Notes: generated by a model not told the origin, from the letters alone. Shown: positions 24,095 to 33,683, counted from the stretch's first letter. The stretch is 64,000 bases of DNA from an uncultured Acetatifactor sp. (GCA_949840935.1 CATKXX010000005.1:1-64000), one strand, 5' to 3'. Program-made: numbers and translations.

Positions 24095-24535
24095 GTGTGT
24101 GAAAACATAGAAATAAAAGAAGAACGGCTGACTGCGGAAGAATACATCAATTTTCTGAAAAGAACAGACTTGGGTTCCCAGTATCCAAAGGAACGTTTCA
24201 CGGAAAGAATCTCCGCGCTTGTTCAGAATGTTTCCATAAGCCTCGTTGCAAGAGACCAAAACGGTCTGATCGTCGGCGTTTTATTTGGATTGACAGACTA
24301 TGCCTATTGGCTTTATGTGACAGATCTGGGAGTTGCCAGGGATTACGAGGGGCGTGGGATTGGCAGGCGGCTTATGAAAACCGCACATGAGATAGCGGGC
24401 GGTGAAAAAGATATCGCCGTATACCTGATTGCAAATGAAAATGCCATCCCCTTTTACGAGAAGCTGGGAATGAAAAAAGCAAATGACGTCATGCAGTATA
24501 ACCACATAGAATGGACAGATTTTACAGTGCAATAA
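24095..24535 (+). CDS. GNAT-family N-acetyltransferase
   Basis: A compact acetyltransferase. DLGVARDYEGRGIGRRLMKTAHE holds the acetyl-CoA loop (RGIGRR), and AVYLIANENAIPFYEKLGM is the last strand with the usual Tyr. GGAGGG fits best with a GTG start at CENIEIK (seven-base spacing); the tracked ATG lies five codons earlier, inside the ribosome site. It is monocistronic or leads the WYL gene 55 bp downstream. The acceptor is unknown. Confidence 0.8.
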   Translation: MCENIEIKEERLTAEEYINFLKRTDLGSQYPKERFTERISALVQNVSISLVARDQNGLIVGVLFGLTDYAYWLYVTDLGVARDYEGRGIGRRLMKTAHEIAGGEKDIAVYLIANENAIPFYEKLGMKKANDVMQYNHIEWTDFTVQ

Positions 24536-24590
24536 AAGGCATAAACGGCTCTGTCCCGGTGTGTTACATCAAAGCAGACAGGAGAAAACC

Positions 24591-25832
24591 ATGTCCGACT
24601 TTCAGGAACTGATAAAAAGCTTTCCAAAAACAAGGGAATATGTCCGGGATTTCTTTGTCTACGGCTTCAAGACCAGGGACGAATTCAAGGAGAAAAGCCC
24701 CCGCACCTACGACAATGAGCGCCGGCGGCTGGAAAGCTGGCTGGGAGAATATGTGCGGAAGGATCATGTGGCAAACGGCGCCAATATTTCCCTTGCCATC
24801 GACAGCAGCCTCCTGGACACCAATCCCCTGTTCCGGGTGTGGAAGACGAAAAGCTTCACCGACAACGATATTGTACTGCATTTTCTCATTCTCGACCTGC
24901 TCCAGGATGCCGGGGAGCTGACGGCGGAAGAAATCACAGAACGCCTTCTTGCAGAATATGAGGCCCTGTTCGACGTCCAGACAGTGCGCAGGAAATGCAA
25001 CGCTTATGAAAAAGAAGGGCTTCTGCAGAAGCAGAAGGCCGGCAAAACCGTCGTTTATTCCCTGGACAATTCCCTGGCCCTGTGGATTCGCTCCAACGAC
25101 GGCATACTGGATGCGCTGGCATTTTACCAGATGGCGGGCGTCTTCGGGATTGTGGGAAACTACCTGACAGAGCAGATGGATTTCCGAAATCAGAGCTTCC
25201 GGGTCAAGCACAGCTTCTGCGTACATACCCTGGAAGAAGAAATCCTTCTGTCCCTCCTGGACGCCATGAATCAAAAGACAAATGTACGCCTGGAAATAAA
25301 AAGCTCCAAAAACGGAATCGCGAATACCGCGGACTGCACCCCCCTGCAGATTTTTACCAGCACCAGAAGCGGGCGGCGTTTCCTGTGTGGTTATGTAAAG
25401 CGGGGCAGGCGCTTTTCCTGTTACCGCCTGGATACTGTCAAGGCCGTAGCACTGTCGGACAGATCAGAGGATTACGATGAACTGCTGGCAATGCTGGAAC
25501 GGAACCGGGAACATCTCTGGGGGGTATCCTTCCAGGGAAAGGATCGGCATCACATAGATCGGCTGACCATGACCATCCAGGCTTTGGAGCCCACTGAAAA
25601 CTATATTGTGGAGCGTCTGGAACGCGAGGGAAGGGGCGGCACAGTCACCAGAGTCGCCCGGAATGTCTACCGGTATGAGGTGGAGGTCTTCGACTGCAAT
25701 GAAATGCTGCCCTGGCTGCGCACCTTTACGGGAAGGATCCTGTCCCTGGAATGCACCGCTAAATCGGTGGAGCAATGCTTCTATCAGGATCTGCAGGCCA
25801 TGTACCGGATGTATGGGATTGGAGAGGAATAA
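24591..25832 (+). CDS. WYL-domain transcriptional regulator
   Basis: About 413 residues starting at MSDFQEL, nine bases after AGGAG. The N-terminal region holds a helical DNA-binding part with TAEEITERLLAEYEALFDVQTVRRKCNAYEKEGLL, a winged-helix pattern. The middle and C-terminus (NVRLEIKSSKNG, TRSGRRFLCGYVKRGRRFSCYRLDTVKAV) form the WYL ligand-binding fold with its basic residues, and a WCX-like tail follows. WYL proteins bind nucleic-acid or nucleotide ligands. A second, shorter WYL protein lies at 46.1 kb. Confidence 0.8.
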   Translation: MSDFQELIKSFPKTREYVRDFFVYGFKTRDEFKEKSPRTYDNERRRLESWLGEYVRKDHVANGANISLAIDSSLLDTNPLFRVWKTKSFTDNDIVLHFLILDLLQDAGELTAEEITERLLAEYEALFDVQTVRRKCNAYEKEGLLQKQKAGKTVVYSLDNSLALWIRSNDGILDALAFYQMAGVFGIVGNYLTEQMDFRNQSFRVKHSFCVHTLEEEILLSLLDAMNQKTNVRLEIKSSKNGIANTADCTPLQIFTSTRSGRRFLCGYVKRGRRFSCYRLDTVKAVALSDRSEDYDELLAMLERNREHLWGVSFQGKDRHHIDRLTMTIQALEPTENYIVERLEREGRGGTVTRVARNVYRYEVEVFDCNEMLPWLRTFTGRILSLECTAKSVEQCFYQDLQAMYRMYGIGEE

Positions 25833-25910
25833 TGCAGACAGCGGCACAAAGTCAGATGTGTTTACTTGGCTCATTGCTCGCGGGAATGAAAGGACAAAGG
25901 GAACAAGCCT

Positions 25911-26348
25911 ATGGTACGGGAAGCCAAGCGTGAAGATTTGAACGGAATATTGAAATTGTATCTCTGCCTCCATGAGGAGTCCATCCCGGAGCAGTCGGAT
26001 CGTCTGTGGGATACATGGAATCAGATTCTGGAAGACGAAAACCACCATCTGATCATAAATGAAATCGACGGCAAAATCGTCTCCTCCTGCGTCTGTGTGA
26101 TCATTCCCAACCTGTCCAGAAACGTACGCCCCTACGCCTTTGTGGAAAATGTGGTCACTCACAGAGATTTCAGAGGCCGCGGTTACGCTTCGGAATGCCT
26201 GGAATATGCAAAGCTGATAGCCCAAAAGCAAAACTGCTACAAAATGATGCTGTTAACCGGAAGCAGGCGGGAGGAGACGCTGGCATTCTACAGGAACGCG
26301 GGATACAACAGTGCGGATAAAACAGCGTTTATCCAGTGGCTGGAATAA
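25911..26348 (+). CDS. GNAT-family N-acetyltransferase
   Basis: 145 residues. VTHRDFRGRGYASECLEYAKLIA has the GNAT acetyl-CoA loop RGRGYA, and MMLLTGSRREETLAFYRNAGY the final strand with the Tyr that often serves as general acid. It begins 78 bp after the WYL gene on the same strand with AAGGGAACAAG as ribosome site. Copy C of the dispersed repeat follows directly. Confidence 0.82.
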   Translation: MVREAKREDLNGILKLYLCLHEESIPEQSDRLWDTWNQILEDENHHLIINEIDGKIVSSCVCVIIPNLSRNVRPYAFVENVVTHRDFRGRGYASECLEYAKLIAQKQNCYKMMLLTGSRREETLAFYRNAGYNSADKTAFIQWLE

Positions 26349-26361
26349 ACTGGAACGGTTC

Positions 26362-26384
26362 AGAGCATTTTTCAAACACGCTCT
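26362..26384. repeat. Dispersed repeat, single arm (copy C)
   Basis: AGAGCATTTTTCAAACACGCTCT is one outer arm of the repeat seen at 16.4 and 23.3 kb. AGAGC and GCTCT at its ends can pair with each other. It sits 13 bp after the GNAT stop. Confidence 0.65.
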
Positions 26385-26487
26385 AGGACATCGAAAATAT
26401 AAGGAAACACGGATCAAAGCGTTTCCTAATACAAACGGATCAATTATAGGCATAAAAACAAAACTCTCATCGGGAGGCAGGAATCAT

Positions 26488-27117
26488 ATGAACAAAATAA
26501 ACCGTGAAGACATGTTGGAGCTGACCAGGCGCATGACCCTGAAACGCAACTGCTTTGACCGGATTGCGGGAGCCTATCTGGACGAGGAGGGATATGTAGA
26601 CGGTACCTTCAACCGGCATTTTCAAAAGCTCACCGCCGCTCAGCAGCAGGCCAATCTGAATATGGCGAAAGCAATCCCCTTTTCGGATACCAATGTGCAG
26701 CTGCGGGAATATCTTATCCCGGAAGCAGACAGGAAGCAGGGCAGCCTGTGGCAGCTCCTCATGGCACTAAACGAGTGTGAATTGAAAAATGACGCCATGC
26801 TGGATGTGTTTTACGAGGAATTTGCAGGCCGATACCAGGCGGGCGGCAGCTACGCCGTTACCTTTTTCCACGGCAGCTATGACGTACCCTTAAAGGCCAG
26901 CGACCGGGAAAGCCTGTGGGATTCGGAGGAGGTCTACCGGTTCCTGATCTGTGCGTTCTGCCCGGTAAGCGGGGACTACGAACCGGGAAAGCCTGATTGC
27001 GGCTTCCTTTTCCCCGCCTTCAAGGACAGAAGCGGCGACATACACAGGATTGATATTTTTCGTGGGGACGGCTGCTTTACTTCCGGTGAGAACTGGGAGA
27101 GAATTCTGTTTCATTAA
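26488..27117 (+). CDS. DUF4317-family protein, short form
   Basis: 209 residues from the ATG after GGGAGG; the 59 codons before it in the tracked ORF cross the GNAT end and repeat C and are not coding. The pattern MNKINREDMLELTRRMTLKR, CFDRIAGAYLDEEGY, GSLWQLLMALNECELKNDAML and CPVSGDYEPGKPDCGFLFP matches DUF4317 proteins of Firmicutes, which are usually nearly twice as long, so the C-terminal half is missing or this is a short subfamily. Its stop codon overlaps the stop of the convergent J-protein gene. Confidence 0.7.
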   Translation: MNKINREDMLELTRRMTLKRNCFDRIAGAYLDEEGYVDGTFNRHFQKLTAAQQQANLNMAKAIPFSDTNVQLREYLIPEADRKQGSLWQLLMALNECELKNDAMLDVFYEEFAGRYQAGGSYAVTFFHGSYDVPLKASDRESLWDSEEVYRFLICAFCPVSGDYEPGKPDCGFLFPAFKDRSGDIHRIDIFRGDGCFTSGENWERILFH

Positions 27118-30100
27118 TTTCCCACCAGCTCCTCCCAGAGCGTCTCAAAGGGCCGCGGTTTCACCGGCTTTTCTCCCGCATATTCCGCCATTTTACCTGT
27201 GATAACGTCAGGCTGGGACAGGTTCACCAGCAGCAGCTCCAGGGCGTTTCGCAGCGGCATCACGCTCTCATGAATCAGGTAAGCAGGAATGACCCGTCCC
27301 TGAAAAGTGTCTTTAGGGTAATTCTTTCCCTCCACATCCATATATGTCCCGGTATCCGCCACATGATATTCCGCAGTATGCTTTTCCTCCTGCAGCCAGG
27401 CCATCAGGAATCGTCCGCCCTCCTGAAGCAGGACAATATGTTTTCTGCGCCCTTCTTCCCTTCCCCAGGACAGACGCAGCCTGCTGAAACCGCCTTTTAA
27501 AAAGCGGTGCATCAGCTGCTGCAGCTTGAATCCGTCCGCCGGCCCAATCTCCAGTTTTTCCATACCGCCCTGTCCGTCCACCCACGCGGCAGACACAGGA
27601 TAGGAGAAAAAATAAAACGGGGCGTCCTGACGGTTGTGGGCGCGCTCCATGGGAAAATCAGCCAGAAGCTGCTTATCCAGATTATACTTGGAGCGCCCAC
27701 AGGACACATTGACGGCGTAGTCCCAGATGCCGCCCGCCATAAATTGCACATTGTTAGGCCAGCTGACCTGCCGGAAAATCACATCCAGCCGCCTGCGGAT
27801 ACTGGAAAAGCTTCTGTGTATCACCTGGCGAAACAACCTGCCCCGACGAAATGAGACAAATTCCAGATTCTCCCTGACTTTTCCGTACAGCTCCGGCTTT
27901 TCCAGAAGGGCATAGGATTTCGCCCGGAAATCGTCAAAGTAGAGGCAGGCATATCTGCTGCCCTCCTTTAAGAACACCAGGGAACGCCGGGTATCATAGT
28001 CCTGCTCCTGCCCCATTGGCGCCGCGATATTCCAGGACAACTCCAGCCGTTCCAGCCTGTCACTGGCAAACCCGGCCAGCAATTCCTCCAGCCGCTCCCT
28101 GGTGACCGGCCCTGGCATCTCCGTATTCCTTTCTTCAACAGAAGCCCCTCCCAGCAATTCTACAGGCCTGCTCCAAAGAAACGGTATATCCCGGTCTCCG
28201 CGAAGAGCACTGAAATCCGGCATGGAGTACACCGCATCCGGAAGATTCACCAGCAGATCCACGGGAATCCGGGGCGGCACCAGGGTTTCTTCCAGCATCT
28301 GCCGCGCCAGGGCTATGGCGTTTCCTGCATCCTCCACACCGTCACATTGTCCGCCCCGGAGCATTTGCCTCCCTATGGGAAGCTGCTCGAACAGCCGCAG
28401 CACCCGGCTTCTCTCAATCCATTCACAGCCGTAAAGGTGCTCCGTATCCTCAGCAAACACCTCGAAGGGAAGCAGGCTCTCCGGCGGCAGGGGGCGGATT
28501 TCCAGTGGTTCTTCCTCCTCCCAGTCCATTCCCAGCCCCGCCTCTCCCGGCAGAGGCAGACTGCATACCCGCCCTGCAAGACAGGCGGCGATGACCTCCC
28601 TGCCGTCCTCCGGCGCGGCAGTATCCGCCAGGCGTTTCCGGATTTCCTCTTTCACCGTACTATAATGGTCATACGCAGTCACAGTGACCGGCAGACAGAA
28701 GAAAAAGGTATCCATATCCTCCACTTCTGCCACACGCTCCCACTCCAGGCAGGGACGATACACCGGTTCCCGGTTCAACATAAATTCCATATACCGCAGA
28801 TGAAAGCAAACCTCAAGTGTATCCCTGCCAAGAATACAGGTGACCGCCTTGGGAAAAATCTCCCCTTCCGTTGTTTCCAAAAATGCCCTGCTCCACTCCG
28901 GCAGATACGGCAGCTCACGATTCAGATACTCCGACAACTCCCGCCCTGATTCCGGATCCCTCGCCTGATAAAAACCCGTGTTTAACCAGTGGCGGAAAAA
29001 GGGATTTCTTTTCAGGCTCACCACACCCTCCCCGGCCCCGGTCTCCCGATCCTTTTGCAGCCGGTCGGCAAGCTTCTGCAATTTCAGCATTTCCTTCGCC
29101 CTGCCAACGACCCTCCCGGCGCAGGGGGCCGCTTCATGCTCCGTATAAAACGTGATCACCCTTTGCAGATAGTAATCGCACCTGTCCTCGTTCACCCAGG
29201 TGTGAAGCATTTCCTCCTCCACGAAACGGCGGTCCAGCAGCGCGCGCTGAAAGTCCTCCCGGGCAAAAAAGATATCTGTCTTCCGAATATCCTCCGCATC
29301 GGCCCCGGCATTTTCACCGTGAAGCTTACAGGTACCGACGGCATATTTCAGGAAGTCCTCCCGCAACTTTCCATAGTTTTCACGCTGTTGTCCGGCCAAT
29401 TCCGGCAGCCTGTCCAGAATTATTTCCCGCAGGGAACCGTAAAGAAGCTTTGCCCGCCCCATGACCGCGGTTTCCAGCTCCAGCTTCCGCCATGTGATGC
29501 GGTACAATTCCTCCGGAAGGCCTTCCCTGCGGAAAAAATGCGTTATCAGCCGCAGCCCGGCAGGGTGGCGCTCATAGTCCATATCTCCCCGCTGCTGACA
29601 TTTGTCAGTGATATATCCCGCGGCGTAACGGCCAATGATCTCGCTGAATTCCCCAATCTCCCGCTCGCTCCAGACATCCTCCTCTGCCATGGACACCAGA
29701 CGACGGTACTCTGAGAAGCTTTGAGATACCGCCCATTCATTGCCCCGCGGCTTCTTCGGCACAGGCCCCTTTGTGGCAATCTCAAAGACAGACTCCTGTC
29801 CGTCAAACCGCGCCCCCGCAGAAACCTGAAATTGAAACTCCGTCCGCCCGCTTCCATCAGGATTCTGATAAACTGCCCGATGAACCGTAAACTGATAAGC
29901 AGTGCACAGCCAAATCAGGAATTCCCGGTTCACCGGACACTCCCCTTCCAGCCGGAGGATCTGCTCCAACAGCAGTTCCGTAAATCCCGGCTCCCATGCC
30001 ACATCCAGAAATGCATCGGAAGTAAAGTAGTCCAGCCATTTCTTCTGGTCTTTTCTCTGTTTCCCGGTGTAGAGCTTTAAGAATCCCTGGATGGCCTCGT

Positions 30101-30530
30101 GGTCCGCATATGAATTGGATTCTATCTCATATTTCGGTCTGTGATCCAGAGTCCAGCCCTCTTCTTCCTGATTTGCGCCAGCCGCTTCCCCTGTGTCCGG
30201 GTATCCGGCTTCTGACCTTACGATATCCTCGCCGCCCGCTCCCGTTTCCCCGATATCCGGGCTGCCCGCTCCCGCTTCCCCGATATCCGGGCCGCCCGCT
30301 CCCGCTTCCCCGATATCCGGGCTGCCCGCTCCCGTTTCCCCGATATCCGGGCTGCCTTCCGCTGCTTCCTCCACAAAATCCAGCGCCGCCTGATAGGCCT
30401 TCCTCAATTTCAAAAATCCTTCCGGATTCTCTTCCGGATGGCAGGTTCTGGCCTTCTGCGCATATGCGCGCCTGACAGCCGAAACATCCCGCGTCGGTTT
30501 CAACCCCAAAATACTCCAAATACTGTCCAA
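27114..30530 (-). CDS. Giant J-domain protein (paralogue 1)
   Basis: 1138 residues from a TTG start seven bases after GGAGG. The first 55 residues are a J-domain: ILGLKPTRDVSAVRRAYAQK, then CHPEENPEGFLKLRKAYQAAL. The canonical HPD is HPE, so productive Hsp70 stimulation is not assured. A 30-bp minisatellite encodes ten-residue Gly/Asp-rich repeats just after it. The remaining thousand residues are alternating helical and aromatic segments (KWLDYFTSDAFLDVAWE, RHPAGLRLITHFFRREGLPEE, HIVLLQEGGRFLMAWLQEE) shared block by block with the upstream paralogue. No other family is recognised. It is the last gene of the operon MreB-like, J2, J1. Confidence 0.75.
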   Translation of the reverse strand: MDSIWSILGLKPTRDVSAVRRAYAQKARTCHPEENPEGFLKLRKAYQAALDFVEEAAEGSPDIGETGAGSPDIGEAGAGGPDIGEAGAGSPDIGETGAGGEDIVRSEAGYPDTGEAAGANQEEEGWTLDHRPKYEIESNSYADHEAIQGFLKLYTGKQRKDQKKWLDYFTSDAFLDVAWEPGFTELLLEQILRLEGECPVNREFLIWLCTAYQFTVHRAVYQNPDGSGRTEFQFQVSAGARFDGQESVFEIATKGPVPKKPRGNEWAVSQSFSEYRRLVSMAEEDVWSEREIGEFSEIIGRYAAGYITDKCQQRGDMDYERHPAGLRLITHFFRREGLPEELYRITWRKLELETAVMGRAKLLYGSLREIILDRLPELAGQQRENYGKLREDFLKYAVGTCKLHGENAGADAEDIRKTDIFFAREDFQRALLDRRFVEEEMLHTWVNEDRCDYYLQRVITFYTEHEAAPCAGRVVGRAKEMLKLQKLADRLQKDRETGAGEGVVSLKRNPFFRHWLNTGFYQARDPESGRELSEYLNRELPYLPEWSRAFLETTEGEIFPKAVTCILGRDTLEVCFHLRYMEFMLNREPVYRPCLEWERVAEVEDMDTFFFCLPVTVTAYDHYSTVKEEIRKRLADTAAPEDGREVIAACLAGRVCSLPLPGEAGLGMDWEEEEPLEIRPLPPESLLPFEVFAEDTEHLYGCEWIERSRVLRLFEQLPIGRQMLRGGQCDGVEDAGNAIALARQMLEETLVPPRIPVDLLVNLPDAVYSMPDFSALRGDRDIPFLWSRPVELLGGASVEERNTEMPGPVTRERLEELLAGFASDRLERLELSWNIAAPMGQEQDYDTRRSLVFLKEGSRYACLYFDDFRAKSYALLEKPELYGKVRENLEFVSFRRGRLFRQVIHRSFSSIRRRLDVIFRQVSWPNNVQFMAGGIWDYAVNVSCGRSKYNLDKQLLADFPMERAHNRQDAPFYFFSYPVSAAWVDGQGGMEKLEIGPADGFKLQQLMHRFLKGGFSRLRLSWGREEGRRKHIVLLQEGGRFLMAWLQEEKHTAEYHVADTGTYMDVEGKNYPKDTFQGRVIPAYLIHESVMPLRNALELLLVNLSQPDVITGKMAEYAGEKPVKPRPFETLWEELVGN
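30241..30360. repeat. 30-bp tandem repeat inside J-protein 1
   Basis: Four consecutive 30-bp units (30241, 30271, 30301, 30331) differing at a few positions only, with a decayed fifth before them. They encode SPDIGETGAG-type decapeptides linking the J-domain to the rest. Confidence 0.9.
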
Positions 30531-30546
30531 TGCTTTTCCTCCTCTG

Positions 30547-33087
30547 CTATGCCCGGGCCTCCGTCATTTCCCTCCGGATCCGGCCATAAGGGACATCTAT
30601 GAGAACAAACTCTCCGGGGCGGTCTGTGACCGGTTCGATACAGGCCATGTCATCCAACATTAAATCCAGACAATTCCGAATACGATCCAAATCCCGGTGA
30701 ACCGGGCTTGCCGGGTACATACGTCCCATAAACATACCGGGCTCAGCCGATGTGTAAAACCCTGCCTGCTCCCTGTCATCCCGTAACCAGGCCATCATAA
30801 ACCGGCCATCCTCCTGCAATAAGACAATATGCCTTTGAGCCGGGCCGCCCTTCTGAGCCTCCAAATCCCAGCTCAACCGCACCTTCGCCAGCTTTCGTCC
30901 AAAAAACTGTGCCAGCGCAGCTGCCGCCAGATCATAATTCCCCGGCCTGAGTGATGTCAAAAACCTCTCTCCCGCCAGGGACACACTCTCCACCAGAACC
31001 GGCTGTCGGCTGAACACAAATTTGGCTGAAACACGAGTGCCTGCACGGCTGACCGGAATTTTTGCCAGCTTCTGCATTGCCATCCTCTTTTTAAAAGAAC
31101 CGTTCTGCCGTTTGGTAAAGCTGGACCACAGCCAGATTTCCCCCATTCTGCTCTGAATACGTCCCCGGCCTATCTGCACAAAGACCTGATTCAGATTCCG
31201 CAGGATGGATTCAGGTTTCTCATGAATATTGTAGCCGGCAAGCTTTCCCATCCCAAAAATACGGTATTCCACAGCCTCAGAATCCACCGTCCGATACACC
31301 TCCGGCTGAGACAGCAGGGCATACCATGTATCATTATCCTTTTCAAAGCAAAAGCATGCGTATTGATCCTTATCGCGAACCAGCGCCAGGACAGCCTGGC
31401 CGAAGTCCAGCTCCAGCCGCTCCAGCCCACCCACGGCAAAACGGTCAAACAATTCGGATAAATTCTCCCTTGTCAACGGCTGCTCATTTTCTTCACCCTC
31501 TCCTGCCTGTTCTGAAGCTGTCAAAAGCTGCATACAAGTCTGATTCCCGGCAGCCGACAGCCGGATATAAACCAGCTCTGAGCCAGTCAGGGGCTGAGCA
31601 TAAACCCGTTTCGGGAGCATCGGCAATAAGGACAAATCAGGCTTTTCAGGGAAGGCATTCTCCGCCTCCTCGTTTCTTTTCGCCTCCTCCTTCCTTTTCT
31701 CCTCCTTCCTTTCTCTCTCCTTTGCCCGATTCGCCAGCTCCTGTTCTGCCCGTTTCACCACCTGATCCCAGCCGGGAATATCCCGGTTATCCCTGTAAAA
31801 TTCCGACAAATAGTGAACAACGCCCTCAGGGGTCAGGCTGTTAAGCCAGTCAGAACAGGTTAAGAGCTGTTCCTCCACAAACCGGCGGCTGTGCAGAGCT
31901 TTTCGCAGATCATCCCGATGAAACAATCCGGCCAATTCCTCCTCCGCCCGATCCGGTTCCGCCTGAATGCGGATAAAGCAGGCTGCGCGCTCCCTGTTCA
32001 GCCGGAAAAAATTTTCCAATTCATCCTCTTCAACATCTGGAATCCGTTTTATCACCCATTCACGCAAGGAACCGTAAAAAATCTTCGCCCGGCCCCTGAC
32101 CGCATTCTTTAAATCAAATTTCTGCCACATATAACGGTAAATTTCTTCCGGCAGATCGTCTCTCTGAAAAAAATGAGCAAACACCCGCAGCCCGGCAGGG
32201 TGCCGTTGATAATCCGGCGCCACCCCCGGGTCACAATGTTCCCTGATATACGCCTGAATATACCGGCCCGCAATCCATTTGAATTCTTCCATGGCCTGTC
32301 CGTTCCAGCTGCCGCCCGCCGCCATCCTGACCAGATGACGATAATCCTTAAAGCTCTCCAAAACAGAAAGCTCGTCTCCCCCCGGCCTCTTAGGCGAAGG
32401 GCCTTTCGCTGCAATACAAAGAACAGAATCCATCCCTTCAAAATCTGCCTGCGGGTTCACCCTTCTCTGCCGTTCCCGGTCGAAACAGACTTCCCCTTTT
32501 TCAAAAAGCTGATAAGCAATTCCCAACCACAGCATAAACTCCCTGCCAGGCGGGAATTCCTGCTCCAGCTCCGCCGTTTTCTCCTGTAGCAGCGCCGTAA
32601 AGTGCCTGTCCCAGCCTGCGTCCAAAAATGTGTCGGAAGTGAAATAATCCATCCACGCTTTTGAATTCCTGCGCTGCTTTCCGGTATAAAGCTCCGTGAA
32701 TTTCCGAATAGCCTCTCCACCGCGATAAGGATTTTCTTCCATCCCGGCTGGCTCATCCCGGACAAGCCAGCCAGTTTCCCTGTCCTGCAGGGGAGTTTCA
32801 TGATCGGGCAATCTTTCTGAATGATCCTGACTGATTGTCTTGCCGGATATTTCTTCCGGCTGTCCAGATTCTATTTCCGTTTCTTCCTGTTCCCATGTCA
32901 ATCCTGACAGGCTGTCATTCCCCCGTCTGGCATAATCCATTGCCGCCTGATAGGCTTCCCTTAACTTCAAAAAGCCATCCGGATTATCTTCAGGATGACA
33001 GGTTCTGGTCTTCTGGGCATATGCGCGCCTGATTGCGGCAGAATCCCGTGTCGGCTCCAATCCTAAAATTTCCCAATATCCATTCAC
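30547..33087 (-). CDS. Giant J-domain protein (paralogue 2)
   Basis: 846 residues, GTG start. The N-terminus WEILGLEPTRDSAAIRRAYAQK with CHPEDNPDGFLKLREAYQAAM is again a J-domain with HPE. Blocks such as KAWMDYFTSDTFLDAGWDRHF, RHPAGLRVFAHFFQRDDLPEE, AKIFYGSLREW and HIVLLQEDGRFMMAWLRDD match paralogue 1 in order, so the pair arose by duplication. A highly charged coiled-coil-like run (KERERKEEKRKEEAKRNEEAE, about residue 465) is peculiar to this copy. It is separated from paralogue 1 by 16 bp and lies 35 bp behind the MreB-like gene. Confidence 0.75.
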   Translation of the reverse strand: MNGYWEILGLEPTRDSAAIRRAYAQKTRTCHPEDNPDGFLKLREAYQAAMDYARRGNDSLSGLTWEQEETEIESGQPEEISGKTISQDHSERLPDHETPLQDRETGWLVRDEPAGMEENPYRGGEAIRKFTELYTGKQRRNSKAWMDYFTSDTFLDAGWDRHFTALLQEKTAELEQEFPPGREFMLWLGIAYQLFEKGEVCFDRERQRRVNPQADFEGMDSVLCIAAKGPSPKRPGGDELSVLESFKDYRHLVRMAAGGSWNGQAMEEFKWIAGRYIQAYIREHCDPGVAPDYQRHPAGLRVFAHFFQRDDLPEEIYRYMWQKFDLKNAVRGRAKIFYGSLREWVIKRIPDVEEDELENFFRLNRERAACFIRIQAEPDRAEEELAGLFHRDDLRKALHSRRFVEEQLLTCSDWLNSLTPEGVVHYLSEFYRDNRDIPGWDQVVKRAEQELANRAKERERKEEKRKEEAKRNEEAENAFPEKPDLSLLPMLPKRVYAQPLTGSELVYIRLSAAGNQTCMQLLTASEQAGEGEENEQPLTRENLSELFDRFAVGGLERLELDFGQAVLALVRDKDQYACFCFEKDNDTWYALLSQPEVYRTVDSEAVEYRIFGMGKLAGYNIHEKPESILRNLNQVFVQIGRGRIQSRMGEIWLWSSFTKRQNGSFKKRMAMQKLAKIPVSRAGTRVSAKFVFSRQPVLVESVSLAGERFLTSLRPGNYDLAAAALAQFFGRKLAKVRLSWDLEAQKGGPAQRHIVLLQEDGRFMMAWLRDDREQAGFYTSAEPGMFMGRMYPASPVHRDLDRIRNCLDLMLDDMACIEPVTDRPGEFVLIDVPYGRIRREMTEARA

Positions 33088-33122
33088 ATTCCAATCCTCG
33101 CAGCTTCATTCATAAATCCATT

Positions 33123-33683
33123 TCACAAGACCCGCAGCAAGTCATACACTCTCTCCCGCGAAATCCGTTCCCGGTCGGCATATGCCAGAATATCCTTCAA
33201 CATTTCTTCCACATACCGCTCCGGCTCCTCCTTCGTAATGCCGACAACCCACTTAAACTTTTTGTATTCCTTTGGAAATTTATCAGGAAATCCCCGGATG
33301 AATTCCGCCGCCGGAATATCCACAGTCATGACTTTTCCTGCCCCGGCAGAAATCATCACTTCCTCCATCGCTTTCTTTTCCACAGGCGTCATTCCTTTTG
33401 GCACACATACGGCCATCGGATGTTTAAAAAGCGGCTTTTTCCCAAGCGCTTTTGTAAGCAAAAGAGAAAATAATCCCGCCGCCACTGTAAAATCTTCAAT
33501 CTTTCCCTGCCGCAGAGGAGACATCACCTCTATAGCGTCTGTGTTTGTTCCCTCCAGCCGTTCCGCTTCCGTTCCAAATGCCACAATTTTTCCATCGGTT
33601 TTCTGAAAAGCCATGACAGATTTTTCTTTCAATACAATCCCTTTTTCCTGCACATAAATGATGATGTCCGCCGGTTCATACAT
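33123..33683 (-). CDS. Half-length MreB/actin-like protein
   Basis: 186 residues resembling the N-terminal half of MreB: DIIIYVQEKGIVLKEKSVMAF, GTEAERL, IEVMSPLRQGKIEDFTVAAGLF, AVCVPKGMTPVEKKAMEEVMISAGAGKV. The phosphate-1 motif (D-x-G-T) that should precede this is absent at the N-terminus, and the second actin subdomain with phosphate-2 and adenosine motifs is missing, so nucleotide binding like true MreB is unlikely. It is the first gene of the operon with the two J-proteins. It may be a diverged adaptor rather than a filament former. Confidence 0.6.
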   Translation of the reverse strand: MYEPADIIIYVQEKGIVLKEKSVMAFQKTDGKIVAFGTEAERLEGTNTDAIEVMSPLRQGKIEDFTVAAGLFSLLLTKALGKKPLFKHPMAVCVPKGMTPVEKKAMEEVMISAGAGKVMTVDIPAAEFIRGFPDKFPKEYKKFKWVVGITKEEPERYVEEMLKDILAYADRERISRERVYDLLRVL

